Positions 1 through 6,671 are shown, numbered from the stretch's first letter. The stretch is 8,429 nucleotides of DNA from Clostridia bacterium (GCA_003562655.1 PWUC01000104.1:1-8429); one strand, 5' to 3'. Program-made: numbers and translations. The notes: generated from the letters alone by a model not told the origin.

Positions 1-1
1 G

Positions 2-172
2 ATCAGCCTCTCTGTTCACGACCGGTACCGCTGGGTGAGGATCCGGGACATGGCCAGATTTCAGTTTTCCCCCGCGGATGTGCCCTTCGTGAAGGCCCTT
101 GTACAGCTGTCCCTGGAGTGCCGGGCAGTTCTGGAGAAAACCCCCGCTGACGTGCTGCCGCGCCGTCTTTGA
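2..172 (+). CDS. C-terminal fragment of an unrecognised protein
   Basis: An open frame enters from the left edge and ends at TGA 170-172, giving 56 residues with no start codon needed. It contains an aromatic/basic stretch (HDRYRWVRIRDMARFQF) followed by an amphipathic helix-like segment (FVKALVQLSLECRAVLEK) and ends in PRRL. Third codon positions are mostly G or C, as in the clear genes of this window, and the residue composition looks protein-like; competing frames here look Pro/Arg/Gly-rich. I do not recognise the family. No membrane segment or catalytic motif is visible. The next gene on this strand starts 354 nt downstream, so the two are probably not tightly coupled. That this is real coding sequence is an inference from composition. 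Confidence 0.5.
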   Translation: MSLSVHDRYRWVRIRDMARFQFSPADVPFVKALVQLSLECRAVLEKTPADVLPRRL

Positions 173-267
173 GCCGGGGGTAGCCACGGCCGACAGGTAT
201 GGATGTGGCTCTTGCCTGCAATCTCAGCATCTCGGCGGGTGCATGCTCTATTGGATTGTGACGTGCG

Positions 268-293
268 GAACCGGGACGTCGAGATCCGGGTTC
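268..293. repeat. Imperfect hairpin in spacer
   Basis: GAACC (268-272) pairs with GGTTC (289-293). After one G-G mismatch (273/288), GGA (274-276) pairs with TCC (285-287), leaving an 8-nt loop. There is no T-run on either side, so it does not look like an intrinsic terminator. It may be a transcript structure or chance in GC-rich DNA. Confidence 0.3.
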
Positions 294-513
294 TCCTGCA
301 GGTCGCTGCTGATACCCGGAGGATCGCGGCTGGTCCGGGAGCCTTCCGCGTGATATCCTAGGGTCAGCAGTGATGGTCGCCTTTTTCACAACTATCTAAA
401 CCCACCAGCCGCACCTGATTTATCAACCTGGCGCGACTTGCAGCACACCTCGAGGAAGGGCAGAGATGGACTCGATGTCGTCCGGATGATGGGGTGCCAA
501 AGGTATGATGGAT

Positions 514-517
514 GGAG
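514..517 (+). promoter_or_regulatory. Ribosome binding site supporting a TTG start
   Basis: GGAG lies 9 nt before TTG 527. The alternative ATG at 551, in the same frame, has only a poor AGAG about 13 nt upstream. The residues gained by using TTG (MFKSSVTIMRVSGIPI) fit the usual short lead-in of site-2 proteases before the first membrane segment. Confidence 0.5.
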
Positions 518-526
518 TGATGTTTC

Positions 527-1651
527 TTGTTCAAGAGCTCAGTCACAATCATGAGAGTGTCCGGAATTCCCATCAAGTTGCACATCAGTTTCCTGTTGAT
601 CCTGCCGTTTCTCGCGTTGGTCATCGGCAACAGTATCGGGACAATCGCGGACGCGGCGGGAGTGGCCGTCGGCGATCTCTCGATCAATCCATATGGGTTG
701 GGTCTCATTCTGGCAGTGCTGCTATTCTGCAGCGTCGCTCTGCACGAACTGGCCCATTCCTTTGTCGGCAGGAGCCAGGGTATTGAGATCCGCGAGATTA
801 CGCTCATGCTCCTGGGAGGGGTCGCCCAGATGGAGGACGATGTACAGGAGCGCGATGAGCTCTGGATGGCCTTCGCAGGACCCCTGTTCAGCATGATCTT
901 TGGGGGCGTCCTGCTGCTTTTCGTGAGACCGATGTCTGCATCCCTGGCGGTCGACTTCCAGCTGGTCATCTACTACCTGGGTTTCATGAATGTCTTTTTG
1001 GCATTTTTCAACCTCCTGCCGGCCTTTCCCTCGGACGGGGGACGAATCCTGAGGTCGCTGATCGCCCGACGCACCTCCTACCTGCAGGCGACCCGGATTG
1101 CCACGAGCATCGGCAAGGGTTTCGCCTTTCTGTTTGCCGTGTTCGGGTTGTTGAACGGGCAGATCATTCTGATTTTGATTGCGTTTTTCATTTACATTGG
1201 TGCGTCCCAGGAGTACCAGTTCAACGTGATCAGAGATGCCTTTTCCGAATTCACAGTCTCTGACCTGATGACCCGCGAGGTTTCCACCGTGCACCCGGAG
1301 CTGCCGGTGGCGGAGCTGCTGGACAGGATGTTGGACGAACGGCATTCGGGATATCCGGTGCTGGACGATGAAGACCGCCTGGTCGGCTGCGTCACGATGC
1401 AGGACATCAAGTCGCTGCCCGAGGGGATGGCTCAGGTGAGCCGAGTACACGAGATCATGACCTGTGAGCTCATCACCGTCAGGCCGCAGGATGAGCTCTT
1501 CTTTGCCTTCAAGAAACTCTCAGAGGCGGACATCGGCCGTTTGATGGTCGTCGAGGAGGGGGATCTCAAGGGAATCCTGACCCGATCGGACATCATGAAG
1601 GCGTACCGGCTGAGGGCGCTGCAGGAGGAGCAGGTGCGGGTCAACTTGTGA
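527..1651 (+). CDS. Site-2 protease family (M50) intramembrane metalloprotease with two CBS domains
   Basis: A 374-residue membrane zinc protease. In this family the active site sits inside the membrane and cleaves transmembrane segments of substrates such as anti-sigma factors or membrane-anchored regulators. The zinc motif HELAH is at residues 73-77. The third ligand lies in NLLPAFPSDGGR (162-173, Asp170). The LLGGVAQME block at 95-103 is typical of the family. Hydrophobic segments lie near residues 20-37, 57-78, 115-133, 145-164 and 197-227. Two CBS domains follow (about 243-298 and 307-360), which in other proteins bind adenine nucleotides and may gate activity. No PDZ domain is present, as expected for the CBS-bearing subgroup. 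All catalytic residues are present, so the enzyme is probably active. The start is TTG 527, chosen for its ribosome site; ATG 551 is the alternative. No substrate or sigma/anti-sigma pair is adjacent, so the target is unknown. Confidence 0.93.
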   Translation: MFKSSVTIMRVSGIPIKLHISFLLILPFLALVIGNSIGTIADAAGVAVGDLSINPYGLGLILAVLLFCSVALHELAHSFVGRSQGIEIREITLMLLGGVAQMEDDVQERDELWMAFAGPLFSMIFGGVLLLFVRPMSASLAVDFQLVIYYLGFMNVFLAFFNLLPAFPSDGGRILRSLIARRTSYLQATRIATSIGKGFAFLFAVFGLLNGQIILILIAFFIYIGASQEYQFNVIRDAFSEFTVSDLMTREVSTVHPELPVAELLDRMLDERHSGYPVLDDEDRLVGCVTMQDIKSLPEGMAQVSRVHEIMTCELITVRPQDELFFAFKKLSEADIGRLMVVEEGDLKGILTRSDIMKAYRLRALQEEQVRVNL

Positions 1652-1703
1652 GCGTTCGCGTGCTGCATGGAGGTGCGCTCTCGTCCAGCGGTGGCTGCAG
1701 AAC

Positions 1704-1724
1704 CGGGCCCCTGGGCGGGCCCCT
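1704..1724. repeat. Paired CGGGCCCCT repeat forming a GC hairpin
   Basis: CGGGCCCCT occurs twice (1704-1712 and 1716-1724). Because GGGCCC is its own reverse complement, 1705-1710 and 1717-1722 can pair with a 6-nt loop. It lies 53 nt after the site-2 protease stop. A pyrimidine-rich tract follows, but no T-run, so a transcript-end role is only a possibility. Confidence 0.3.
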
Positions 1725-1992
1725 CGGCCTCTTCCTCCGGAGTAGTCGCCGGATCCTCATGTCTTAGCATTCACGGATCTGGCCCTGGCCGCCGCCGGCA
1801 ACCGGGTTTCCCTTGCCGAACCGCGATTTACTCCCGTTCCTTCCGCGGCTGATCGTGGGCATCAGTGGTACCCGTAGGACGTCTCTCATTCTGGAAGGAC
1901 GGGTTGTGACTGGGCTGAGTCCCCAGATCGACGGGGTTTCGGATGTGGTACGCAGAATCGCTGCCCTGAACCATCACACGTGTACAGCAGGC

Positions 1993-2012
1993 CCGGGGCA
2001 AGTGCTCCCCGG
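1993..2012 (+). repeat. Hairpin CCGGGG/CCCCGG upstream of the class V gene
   Basis: CCGGGG (1993-1998) and CCCCGG (2007-2012) form a perfect 6-bp stem with an 8-nt loop. It ends on the first base of GTG 2012, which argues against using that codon as the start of the downstream gene. No T-run follows. Confidence 0.35.
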
Positions 2013-2119
2013 TGCAGGCTTCTGAAGATGGAGTCGATGGGCCTGCGATTCTGGATGGTCGGTTCAAATACGCACCCTCGCCCCGGACGGCCGAAGTCTT
2101 CCGGGCGGGGGTGAGGATT

Positions 2120-2123
2120 GGAG
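2120..2123 (+). promoter_or_regulatory. Ribosome binding site for the class V enzyme
   Basis: GGAG lies 8 nt before GTG 2132. A second option is GAGG (2113-2116), 6 nt before GTG 2123 in the same frame. Both starts give a protein of ordinary family length (378 or 381 residues). Confidence 0.4.
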
Positions 2124-2131
2124 TGAAGGGC

Positions 2132-3268
2132 GTGGACGGATCGGGTGTCATCGGAGAAGAGGAGCGCCGGCGGCAGTTCCCGGTGACGGAGCAGTATGCG
2201 TATTTCAACAGTGCCGCCACCGGGTTGGTCCCGGTGCGGACCATTGAGGCCATGAAGGAGTACTGGACAGCCGGCGCCCATCCCTATGGGGTCGGGCTGG
2301 ATGAACCTCACCAGCTTAGCGAGGATCCGCGCGCCAGGATGGCCCGGTTCGTCGGGGCCTCACGCGAAGAGGTGAATTTCGTCTCATCCACCACGCACGG
2401 TCTCAGTATTGCGGCGACATCCTTTCCCCTCGGCCCGGGTGATGAAGTTCTGATCCCGGAGCGAGAGTTTCCGGCTGTGGTCTACCCGTTGTTGAACCAG
2501 GCTGAACTCGGCGGTTTTGACGTCCGCTTTGTCGCCTGGGACGGGTGCGGGCCGGGCCTGGAACAGCTGAGTTCAGCCATGTCAGAGCGGACCCGCATGT
2601 TGTGCCTGAGTTGGGTCCAATACCAGAATGGCTACACCCACGATCTTCGGGCCCTGGGAGCGCTGTGTCGGGAGCGTGATATCTTCCTTGTGGTCGATGC
2701 GATACAGGGTCTGGGAGCCATCCCCCTCAATCTTGAGGGACTGGGGGTGGATCTTCTGACCGCGGGAACCTTCAAGTGGTTGATGTCGGGTCCCGGCAAC
2801 GCCCTGCTGTATGTGCGGCGAGAGCGGATAGAGCAGATGAGGCCGGCCTTCGCCGGGTACCTGGCCATGACAGCGGAAGTGGAGGACCCCTGCTACCGGC
2901 TGGAGTTCTGCGACGATATCGAGCGCTTCAGCCTCGGTTCAACGAATGATCCCGGGATCACGGCCCTGTTTCATTCACTGGGTCTGATCGAGGAACTCGG
3001 GATTGCCGAGATCAATGCCCACGCCAGGCGCGTTGCCCGCAGAGTGTGGGAGGGGGCGTTTGAGAAGGGCTACATCGTGAACACTCGTGAAGATGAAGCG
3101 TCACCCATCGTTGCCGTGAGCACAGGGGACGGGGGCAGGGATGAGGAGCTGCTGGCCCGCCTGCAGGCGAACGGCGTCTCGACATGCATTAGGGGGATGG
3201 GGCTCCGGCTCGCATGTCACTTCTACAACAGCGACGATGATGCAGAGAGGTTGCTGGATCTTCTGTGA
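2132..3268 (+). CDS. Aminotransferase class V-fold PLP-dependent enzyme
   Basis: A 378-residue cytoplasmic fold-type I PLP enzyme related to cysteine desulfurases and isopenicillin-N-epimerase-like proteins; the exact reaction is unknown. Counting from GTG 2132, the N-terminal block YAYFNSAATGLVP is near residue 22, the phosphate-binding loop STTHG at 86-90, and the cofactor Asp in VVDAIQG at 189. The Schiff-base Lys is in TFKWLMSGPG at 215. RFSLGSTNDPG (about 265-275) is the usual block near the partner-subunit site. The C-terminus LRLACHFYNSDDDAERL is typical of the epimerase-like branch. The catalytic-cysteine loop of SufS (GHHC-type) is not seen; a Cys lies at 352 in STCIRGMG, but its role is unclear. 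Residues before GTG 2123/2132 are unlikely to be coding. No sulfur-transfer or iron-sulfur gene lies beside it, so I do not call it a cysteine desulfurase. Confidence 0.9.
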   Translation: MDGSGVIGEEERRRQFPVTEQYAYFNSAATGLVPVRTIEAMKEYWTAGAHPYGVGLDEPHQLSEDPRARMARFVGASREEVNFVSSTTHGLSIAATSFPLGPGDEVLIPEREFPAVVYPLLNQAELGGFDVRFVAWDGCGPGLEQLSSAMSERTRMLCLSWVQYQNGYTHDLRALGALCRERDIFLVVDAIQGLGAIPLNLEGLGVDLLTAGTFKWLMSGPGNALLYVRRERIEQMRPAFAGYLAMTAEVEDPCYRLEFCDDIERFSLGSTNDPGITALFHSLGLIEELGIAEINAHARRVARRVWEGAFEKGYIVNTREDEASPIVAVSTGDGGRDEELLARLQANGVSTCIRGMGLRLACHFYNSDDDAERLLDLL

Positions 3269-3456
3269 CAGGGCTCAGGTGCGATCCGGGCAGTATATTG
3301 CTGGAGGCTGAGGGCGGAGTAGTGGCCTTCGGCCTCGTGTGGAGCTCGATGGTGTCACGGTGGCGTCTCTGTGCGGGGGGATGCACCGACTCCAGGGCGA
3401 CGGGATTCCCAGTCCAACGGTAGGTTAAGGGCCTTACGCATCTGCGAGCGGCATGG

Positions 3457-3483
3457 CCCTGCCTCCTGCGGATGGCGGCAGGG
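3457..3483. repeat. 7-bp inverted repeat CCCTGCC/GGCAGGG
   Basis: Perfect 7-bp arms at 3457-3463 and 3477-3483 surround a 13-nt loop. No T-run follows on either strand, so it is a structured element rather than a canonical intrinsic terminator. Confidence 0.35.
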
Positions 3484-3537
3484 TTCAGTGATGCGCCCCG
3501 GGCGGTGGGCCGTTTTGGAATACGATTGGCTTCAACT

Positions 3538-3562
3538 GGGCAGGCGCTCTGATGCCCTTTTT
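3538..3562 (+). terminator. Possible intrinsic terminator, plus strand
   Basis: GGGCA (3538-3542) pairs with TGCCC (3553-3557), directly followed by TTTTT (3558-3562). The stem is short (5 bp) with a 10-nt loop. It lies about 270 nt after the class V gene stop, which is far, so it could instead end a short transcript made within this region. Confidence 0.4.
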
Positions 3563-3670
3563 CATACTATACGCCCTGGATGGCGATTTTTCCCGGGGCT
3601 CTGACATCCATTATGGTTTGTGCCCTGAAACCTGGATCTCATTGGCGACGGATTGTGCGATGAGACCCCG

Positions 3671-3728
3671 CGCCTGCATTATGGCCGGGCCTCAGGGCTG
3701 AAGTGGCGCTTCGGTTCCCTCGCAGGCG
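3671..3728 (-). repeat. Long-armed inverted repeat just past the dgoD stop
   Basis: CGCCTGC (3671-3677) and GCAGGCG (3722-3728) form a perfect 7-bp pair across 44 nt, with a small inner GAAG/CTTC hairpin (3700-3712). It begins 20 nt beyond the dgoD stop on the minus strand. No U-tract follows, so it may be a protective 3' structure or a Rho-dependent end. Confidence 0.3.
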
Positions 3729-3747
3729 ACGATCCGGCGGGACTGTA

Positions 3748-4893
3748 TCACCACTCGGCGATGGTTCCGTCGACATTCCTCCAGACGGGATTTTTCCAGT
3801 CGTGGCCCCTTCTGGCCATCTCCTGGACCCTGTCCTCGTCGATCTCTATGCCGAGCCCCGGCCCCTCTGGCAGATCAATGCAGCCGTTCTTGTAGGTGAA
3901 TACCCCGGGGTCTTGTAGATAGTCCAGAAGATCGTTTCCCTGGTTGTAGTGAATGCCCAGGCTCTGTTCCTGGATGACGGCATTGGGGGTGCAGGCGTCG
4001 ACCTGTACGGCTGCCGCCAGATTGATCGGTCCCAGGGGGGCGTGGGGGGCGACGGCCACGTCAAAGGCCTCGGCCATGGTCGCGATCTTTTTCACCTCTG
4101 AGATGCCTCCGGCGTGGGAGAGGTCGGGCTGGATGATGTCGACGTTGCCGGAGCAGAGGACCGGCTTGAAATCCCAGCGGCTGAACAGTCTCTCACCGAG
4201 GGCGATGGGGATTCCGTAGTTGACCAGGCCGGATAGGGCCTCGAGGTTTTCGCTCAACACCGGTTCCTCGATGAACATGAGGTTGTGGGGGGCGAGTTCG
4301 CGGAACAGGACCCGGGCCATTCCCCGGTGGACCCGGCCGTGAAAATCGACGCCGATGCTCATGTCGTTGCCGGCCGTCTCCCTGACTGCGATGACCCGGT
4401 CAACGACGGCCCTGACCTTGGCCGGGCTGTCAATGTAGTGCATCTCCCCGCAGGCATTCATCTTCACTGCCGTGAATCCCTGGGATTTCCTCGCCAGGGC
4501 CTGCTCCCCGACCTCCGTCGGGCGGTCTCCGCCGATCCAGGAATAGACCTGTATTCGGTGCCGCGCCCGTCCACCCAGGAGCTCATAAACGGGGACATTG
4601 TAGTAGCGGCCCTTGATGTCCCAGAGGGCCTGGTCGATTCCTGCAATTGCGCTCATCAGCACGGGGCCGCCGCGGTAGAACCCGCCGCGATAGAGCTTCT
4701 GCCAGTGATCCTCGATCCTCAGGGGATCTTCGCCCAGCAGGTAGGTGCTCAGTTCCAGGACGGCCGCTCTGACCGTGTCCGCTCTTCCCTCCACGGCAGG
4801 TTCTCCCCAGCCGCTGATGCCCTCGTCGGTGGAGATCTTGAGAAAGAGCCACCGGGGCGGGACCTTGTAGAGCTGGAACTCCGTTATCTTCAT
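3748..4893 (-). CDS. dgoD: D-galactonate dehydratase (enolase superfamily)
   Basis: A 381-residue cytoplasmic Mg2+ enzyme that dehydrates D-galactonate to 2-keto-3-deoxy-D-galactonate. It closely matches my recollection of E. coli DgoD (382 residues) from end to end: PPRWLFLKI and GWGEP near the N-terminus, FYRGGPVLMSAIAGIDQALW at 72-91, IQEQSLGIHYN at 307-317 and the final IAEW. Family residues are all in place: Asp183 and His185 (VDFHGR), Glu209 (FIEEPV), Glu234 (LGERLF), the PDLSHAGG loop at 256-263 and His284 (APHAPLG). The metal ligands are Asp183, Glu209 and Glu234; the two histidines serve as acid/base. The start ATG overlaps the aldolase stop as ATGA (4890-4893), showing translational coupling. 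GAGGAGG lies 10 nt upstream. It is the last gene of the operon. Other acid sugar dehydratases share the fold, but the local motifs point to galactonate. Confidence 0.94.
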   Translation of the reverse strand: MKITEFQLYKVPPRWLFLKISTDEGISGWGEPAVEGRADTVRAAVLELSTYLLGEDPLRIEDHWQKLYRGGFYRGGPVLMSAIAGIDQALWDIKGRYYNVPVYELLGGRARHRIQVYSWIGGDRPTEVGEQALARKSQGFTAVKMNACGEMHYIDSPAKVRAVVDRVIAVRETAGNDMSIGVDFHGRVHRGMARVLFRELAPHNLMFIEEPVLSENLEALSGLVNYGIPIALGERLFSRWDFKPVLCSGNVDIIQPDLSHAGGISEVKKIATMAEAFDVAVAPHAPLGPINLAAAVQVDACTPNAVIQEQSLGIHYNQGNDLLDYLQDPGVFTYKNGCIDLPEGPGLGIEIDEDRVQEMARRGHDWKNPVWRNVDGTIAEW

Positions 4894-5540
4894 CGCCGGC
4901 GAGCCTCCTCGATGACCCTGCGAAAGGCCAGGGCCCTCTCGGTGAGCCCCTCGTAGTTCTGATCTGAGGCCATTTTCCTATCGACCAGACTCCCGCCCAC
5001 CCCCAGGGCGGACGCCCCCGCCCGTATGAATGCGGCTGCGTTTTCCAGGTTGATTCCCCCGGTGGGCACCAGCTTGATCTGGGGCAGTGGTCCCTTCATG
5101 TCCTCAATATAGCGGGCCCCCAGTACACCCGCCGGGAAGATCTTGACCATGTCTGCTCCCGCCTCCTGGGCCTGCAGCATCTCTGTGGGGGTCATTGCGC
5201 CCGGTACCACCGGGCAGGAGTATCTCCTGCAGGTCTCGATGACCTCCCGGTTGAGGTTCGGGGCAACGATGAACTCGGCCCCCGCCAGGATGGCAGAACG
5301 GGCGCTCTCTGAGTCGAGCACAGTCCCGGCTCCTATGGTGACCTCAGTGCCCTCCAACAGCGACCTGACCTCGGAGATCATCCTGAGGGGTTGAGGGCTG
5401 TTCATGGTGATCTCCAGGGCCCTGACCCCACCGGCCACGAGGGCGCGGGCGATCCGGCTCATCAGGGCCGGTTCCATCCCTCTGATGACGGCGATCAGGC
5501 CGGATTCCTCTACGGTTTCCAGGATCTGCTCTCTGTTCAT
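4890..5540 (-). CDS. eda: 2-dehydro-3-deoxy-6-phospho(galacto/gluco)nate aldolase
   Basis: A 216-residue class I aldolase of the KDPG/KHG family that cleaves the phosphorylated 2-keto-3-deoxy acid to pyruvate and glyceraldehyde-3-phosphate in the cytoplasm. Visible family features are AVIRG (17-21), Glu43 in ALEITMNSPQP, the IGAGTVL block (69-75), VAPN (92-95), the Schiff-base Lys133 in MVKIFPAG, and VPTGGI (158-163). The segment after Glu43 reads NSPQP, as in E. coli DgoA (EIPLNSPQ) and unlike Eda (EVTLRT, as I recall it). This favours 2-dehydro-3-deoxy-6-phosphogalactonate as substrate, and so does its place between kdgK and dgoD. The name eda is used for the family; dgoA may be the better functional name. 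It starts 11 nt after the kinase stop with GGGAGG 6 nt upstream of ATG, and overlaps dgoD by 4 nt. Confidence 0.92.
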   Translation of the reverse strand: MNREQILETVEESGLIAVIRGMEPALMSRIARALVAGGVRALEITMNSPQPLRMISEVRSLLEGTEVTIGAGTVLDSESARSAILAGAEFIVAPNLNREVIETCRRYSCPVVPGAMTPTEMLQAQEAGADMVKIFPAGVLGARYIEDMKGPLPQIKLVPTGGINLENAAAFIRAGASALGVGGSLVDRKMASDQNYEGLTERALAFRRVIEEARRR

Positions 5541-5551
5541 GCTGTGCCTCC

Positions 5552-6502
5552 CTAACGTTCAATGATCTCGCCGTGGCCCAGAAACAGCTGCAGTTCATCC
5601 CAGGTGGGCAGCCCCTCGACATCTCCCCGGACTGTGGTCGCGAAGGCCCCAACGGCATTGGCCAGCCTCACCGATTCTGGCAGGCTGTAGCCCTTCAGCT
5701 GGCCGGCGACAAAGCCAGCGGCGAAACCGTCGCCCGCTCCCACGGGATCGACCATCCGTTCCAGCTGGAAGCCGGGAACATGGGTCCTCTCCTCGGTCGT
5801 GCCCAGGATCGCGCCCTCGGCGCCGGTCTTCAGGACCACCACCCTGGGGCCGAGAGCGAGGAAACGGGATAGGATCTCGTCTGGTCTGTCGGTTTCAAAG
5901 AGGATCTGACCCTCGCGGAGCCCGGGCAGCACCACGTCCACCCTGCTGGCGATGTCCAGTATCACGCGCCTCATCTCCTCCCCGCTCCACAGCTTCAGGC
6001 GGATATTCGGGTCGAAGGTGATGGTCAGTCCACCCTGGCGGGCCAGTTCGATGCCCCGGTAGACGGTTTGGCGGCATGAATCGCTCAGGGCCGGGGTGAT
6101 GCCGGTCAGGTGGAGGTGACGGGCCTGGCCCATGTACGTTTCGTCGAGGTCCTCGGGTCGCAGGCGGCTGGCGGCTGATCCCCGGCGGTAGTAATAGACC
6201 CTTGTCTGTCCCAGCTCGAACCTTTCCTTGACCATCAGGCCCGTCGGGCAGCCGGGGTCTCGCTTCACCTGGCTAACATCGACCCCTTCACCCCGGATGA
6301 AGGCTTCCACGTAGTCACCGAAACTGTCCCGGCCCAGGCGGCTGATCCAGCCTGCCCTCAGGCCCAGACGCGCCAGGCCGATGGCGAAGTTGGACTCTGT
6401 GCCCCCCAGGTGCCGGGAGAACCGGTCGGCGTATTTCAGTGAACCGGTCTCCTCGGGGGTCATCATGACCATCGTCTCGCCGAAGGTAACGGCATCCAGC
6501 AT
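5552..6502 (-). CDS. kdgK: 2-keto-3-deoxygluconate/galactonate kinase, PfkB family
   Basis: A 316-residue ribokinase-fold kinase that uses ATP to phosphorylate the 2-keto-3-deoxy sugar acid. The first PfkB signature is at HLGGTESNFAIGLARLG (31-47). The second is DPVGAGDGFAAGFVAG (252-267), with catalytic Asp258 in GAGD. YYYRRGSAAS (103-112) is a sugar-acid binding block typical of KDG kinases, and DPNIR is at 164-168. Length and start (MLDAVTFGETMV) are normal for the family; GGGAGG lies about 9 nt before ATG. It is the first gene of the operon, about 120 nt from the predicted transcription start. E. coli phosphorylates KDGal with DgoK, an unrelated fold, so this kinase replaces it; dual KDG/KDGal specificity, known for some archaeal relatives, is an inference here. 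Confidence 0.92.
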   Translation of the reverse strand: MLDAVTFGETMVMMTPEETGSLKYADRFSRHLGGTESNFAIGLARLGLRAGWISRLGRDSFGDYVEAFIRGEGVDVSQVKRDPGCPTGLMVKERFELGQTRVYYYRRGSAASRLRPEDLDETYMGQARHLHLTGITPALSDSCRQTVYRGIELARQGGLTITFDPNIRLKLWSGEEMRRVILDIASRVDVVLPGLREGQILFETDRPDEILSRFLALGPRVVVLKTGAEGAILGTTEERTHVPGFQLERMVDPVGAGDGFAAGFVAGQLKGYSLPESVRLANAVGAFATTVRGDVEGLPTWDELQLFLGHGEIIER

Positions 6503-6631
6503 GTGTGATTCCTCCCTCTCTGCGCGCTCACCTCAGAAGTGCCCCGGCCCCCCTCCGTCGCTCCCTTTCCTGATCAGGCCCCAGCTGGAGGCGATATCTC
6601 GCCGACGCCCGTTCCCCCGATAGCTTGTCTC

Positions 6632-6661
6632 ATTATAGAGCTGCACCGGGCCTTCTCTCCA
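6632..6661 (-). promoter_or_regulatory. Predicted sigma-70 promoter of the kdgK-eda-dgoD operon
   Basis: On the minus strand an exact TATAAT (6637-6632) is preceded, after an 18-nt spacer, by TGGAGA (6661-6656), which matches four of six consensus -35 bases. Transcription would start near 6625, giving a leader of about 120 nt before kdgK. Confidence 0.45.
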
Positions 6662-6671
6662 TGCAATGGAG
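6657..6671. promoter_or_regulatory. Predicted operator: perfect inverted repeat CTCCAT-GCA-ATGGAG
   Basis: Two 6-bp arms are perfectly symmetric around GCA; symmetry continues outwards after one mismatch (TC at 6654-6655, GA at 6673-6674). The repeat covers the predicted -35 of the operon promoter, the usual place for a repressor to block RNA polymerase. The binding protein is unknown and no regulator gene is in the window. Confidence 0.45.

Larger units (their letters stand above)
173..526. other. Intergenic spacer before the site-2 protease gene
   Basis: A 354-nt stretch with no convincing reading frame; the long frames on either strand here are Pro/Arg/Gly/Ser-rich and resemble no protein I know. 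It holds one imperfect hairpin (268-293) and two short palindromes, CCTGCAGG (295-302) and CCTCGAGG (448-455). A T5 run at 382-386 is not preceded by a stem. TTCACA at 385-390 resembles a -35 box, but no -10 lies at a sensible distance. No tRNA was seen. Confidence 0.6.
1652..2131. other. Intergenic spacer before the class V enzyme
   Basis: A 480-nt stretch between two plus-strand genes. The frame of the downstream gene stays open back to GTG 2012, but 2012-2131 lies before the first family-like residues and shows no similarity I recognise. The spacer carries a GGGCCC inverted pair (1705-1722) and a CCGGGG/CCCCGG hairpin (1993-2012). No convincing sigma-70 promoter was found. Minus-strand frames across this stretch look like shadows. 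Confidence 0.55.
3269..3747. other. Convergent intergenic region between class V gene and dgoD
   Basis: A 479-nt stretch between the 3' ends of a plus-strand and a minus-strand gene. I find no credible gene; the longest frames lack any recognisable motif. It is unusually rich in inverted repeats: GGCC-TTC-GGCC (3324-3334), TAAGG-G-CCTTA (3426-3436), CCCTGCC/GGCAGGG (3457-3483), a stem with T5 (3538-3562), and CGCCTGC/GCAGGCG (3671-3728). Together they fit a convergent transcript-end zone, though a small RNA gene cannot be excluded. Confidence 0.5.

Noticed and set aside
3..389. Minus-strand frame of 128 codons at the left edge
   Set aside because: It is dominated by Pro, Arg, Gly and Ser without motifs, and overlaps a plus-strand frame with better codon use.
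382..390. T5 run and TTCACA as terminator or -35 box
   Set aside because: No stem precedes the T-run, and no -10 lies 16-19 nt after TTCACA.
722..1450. Minus-strand open frame opposite the site-2 protease gene
   Set aside because: The composition is typical of an antisense shadow, and the plus-strand frame carries all the conserved motifs.
2061..2069. GGTTCAAAT resembling a tRNA T-loop
   Set aside because: The flanking bases do not form the 5-bp T-stem and no acceptor, D-arm or anticodon arm can be built around it.
2012..2131. N-terminal extension of the class V enzyme from GTG 2012
   Set aside because: It would add 40 residues not typical of the family, the codon lies at the end of a GC hairpin, and better ribosome sites precede GTG 2123 and 2132.
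4285..4956. Plus-strand open frame of 223 codons opposite dgoD
   Set aside because: It is antisense to a gene with a near full-length match to a known enzyme and shows no domain of its own.
6569..6578. Palindrome CCTGATCAGG in the kdgK leader as a second operator
   Set aside because: It is noted only; a 10-bp palindrome in GC-rich DNA is weak evidence and it shares no sequence with the stronger repeat at 6657-6671.
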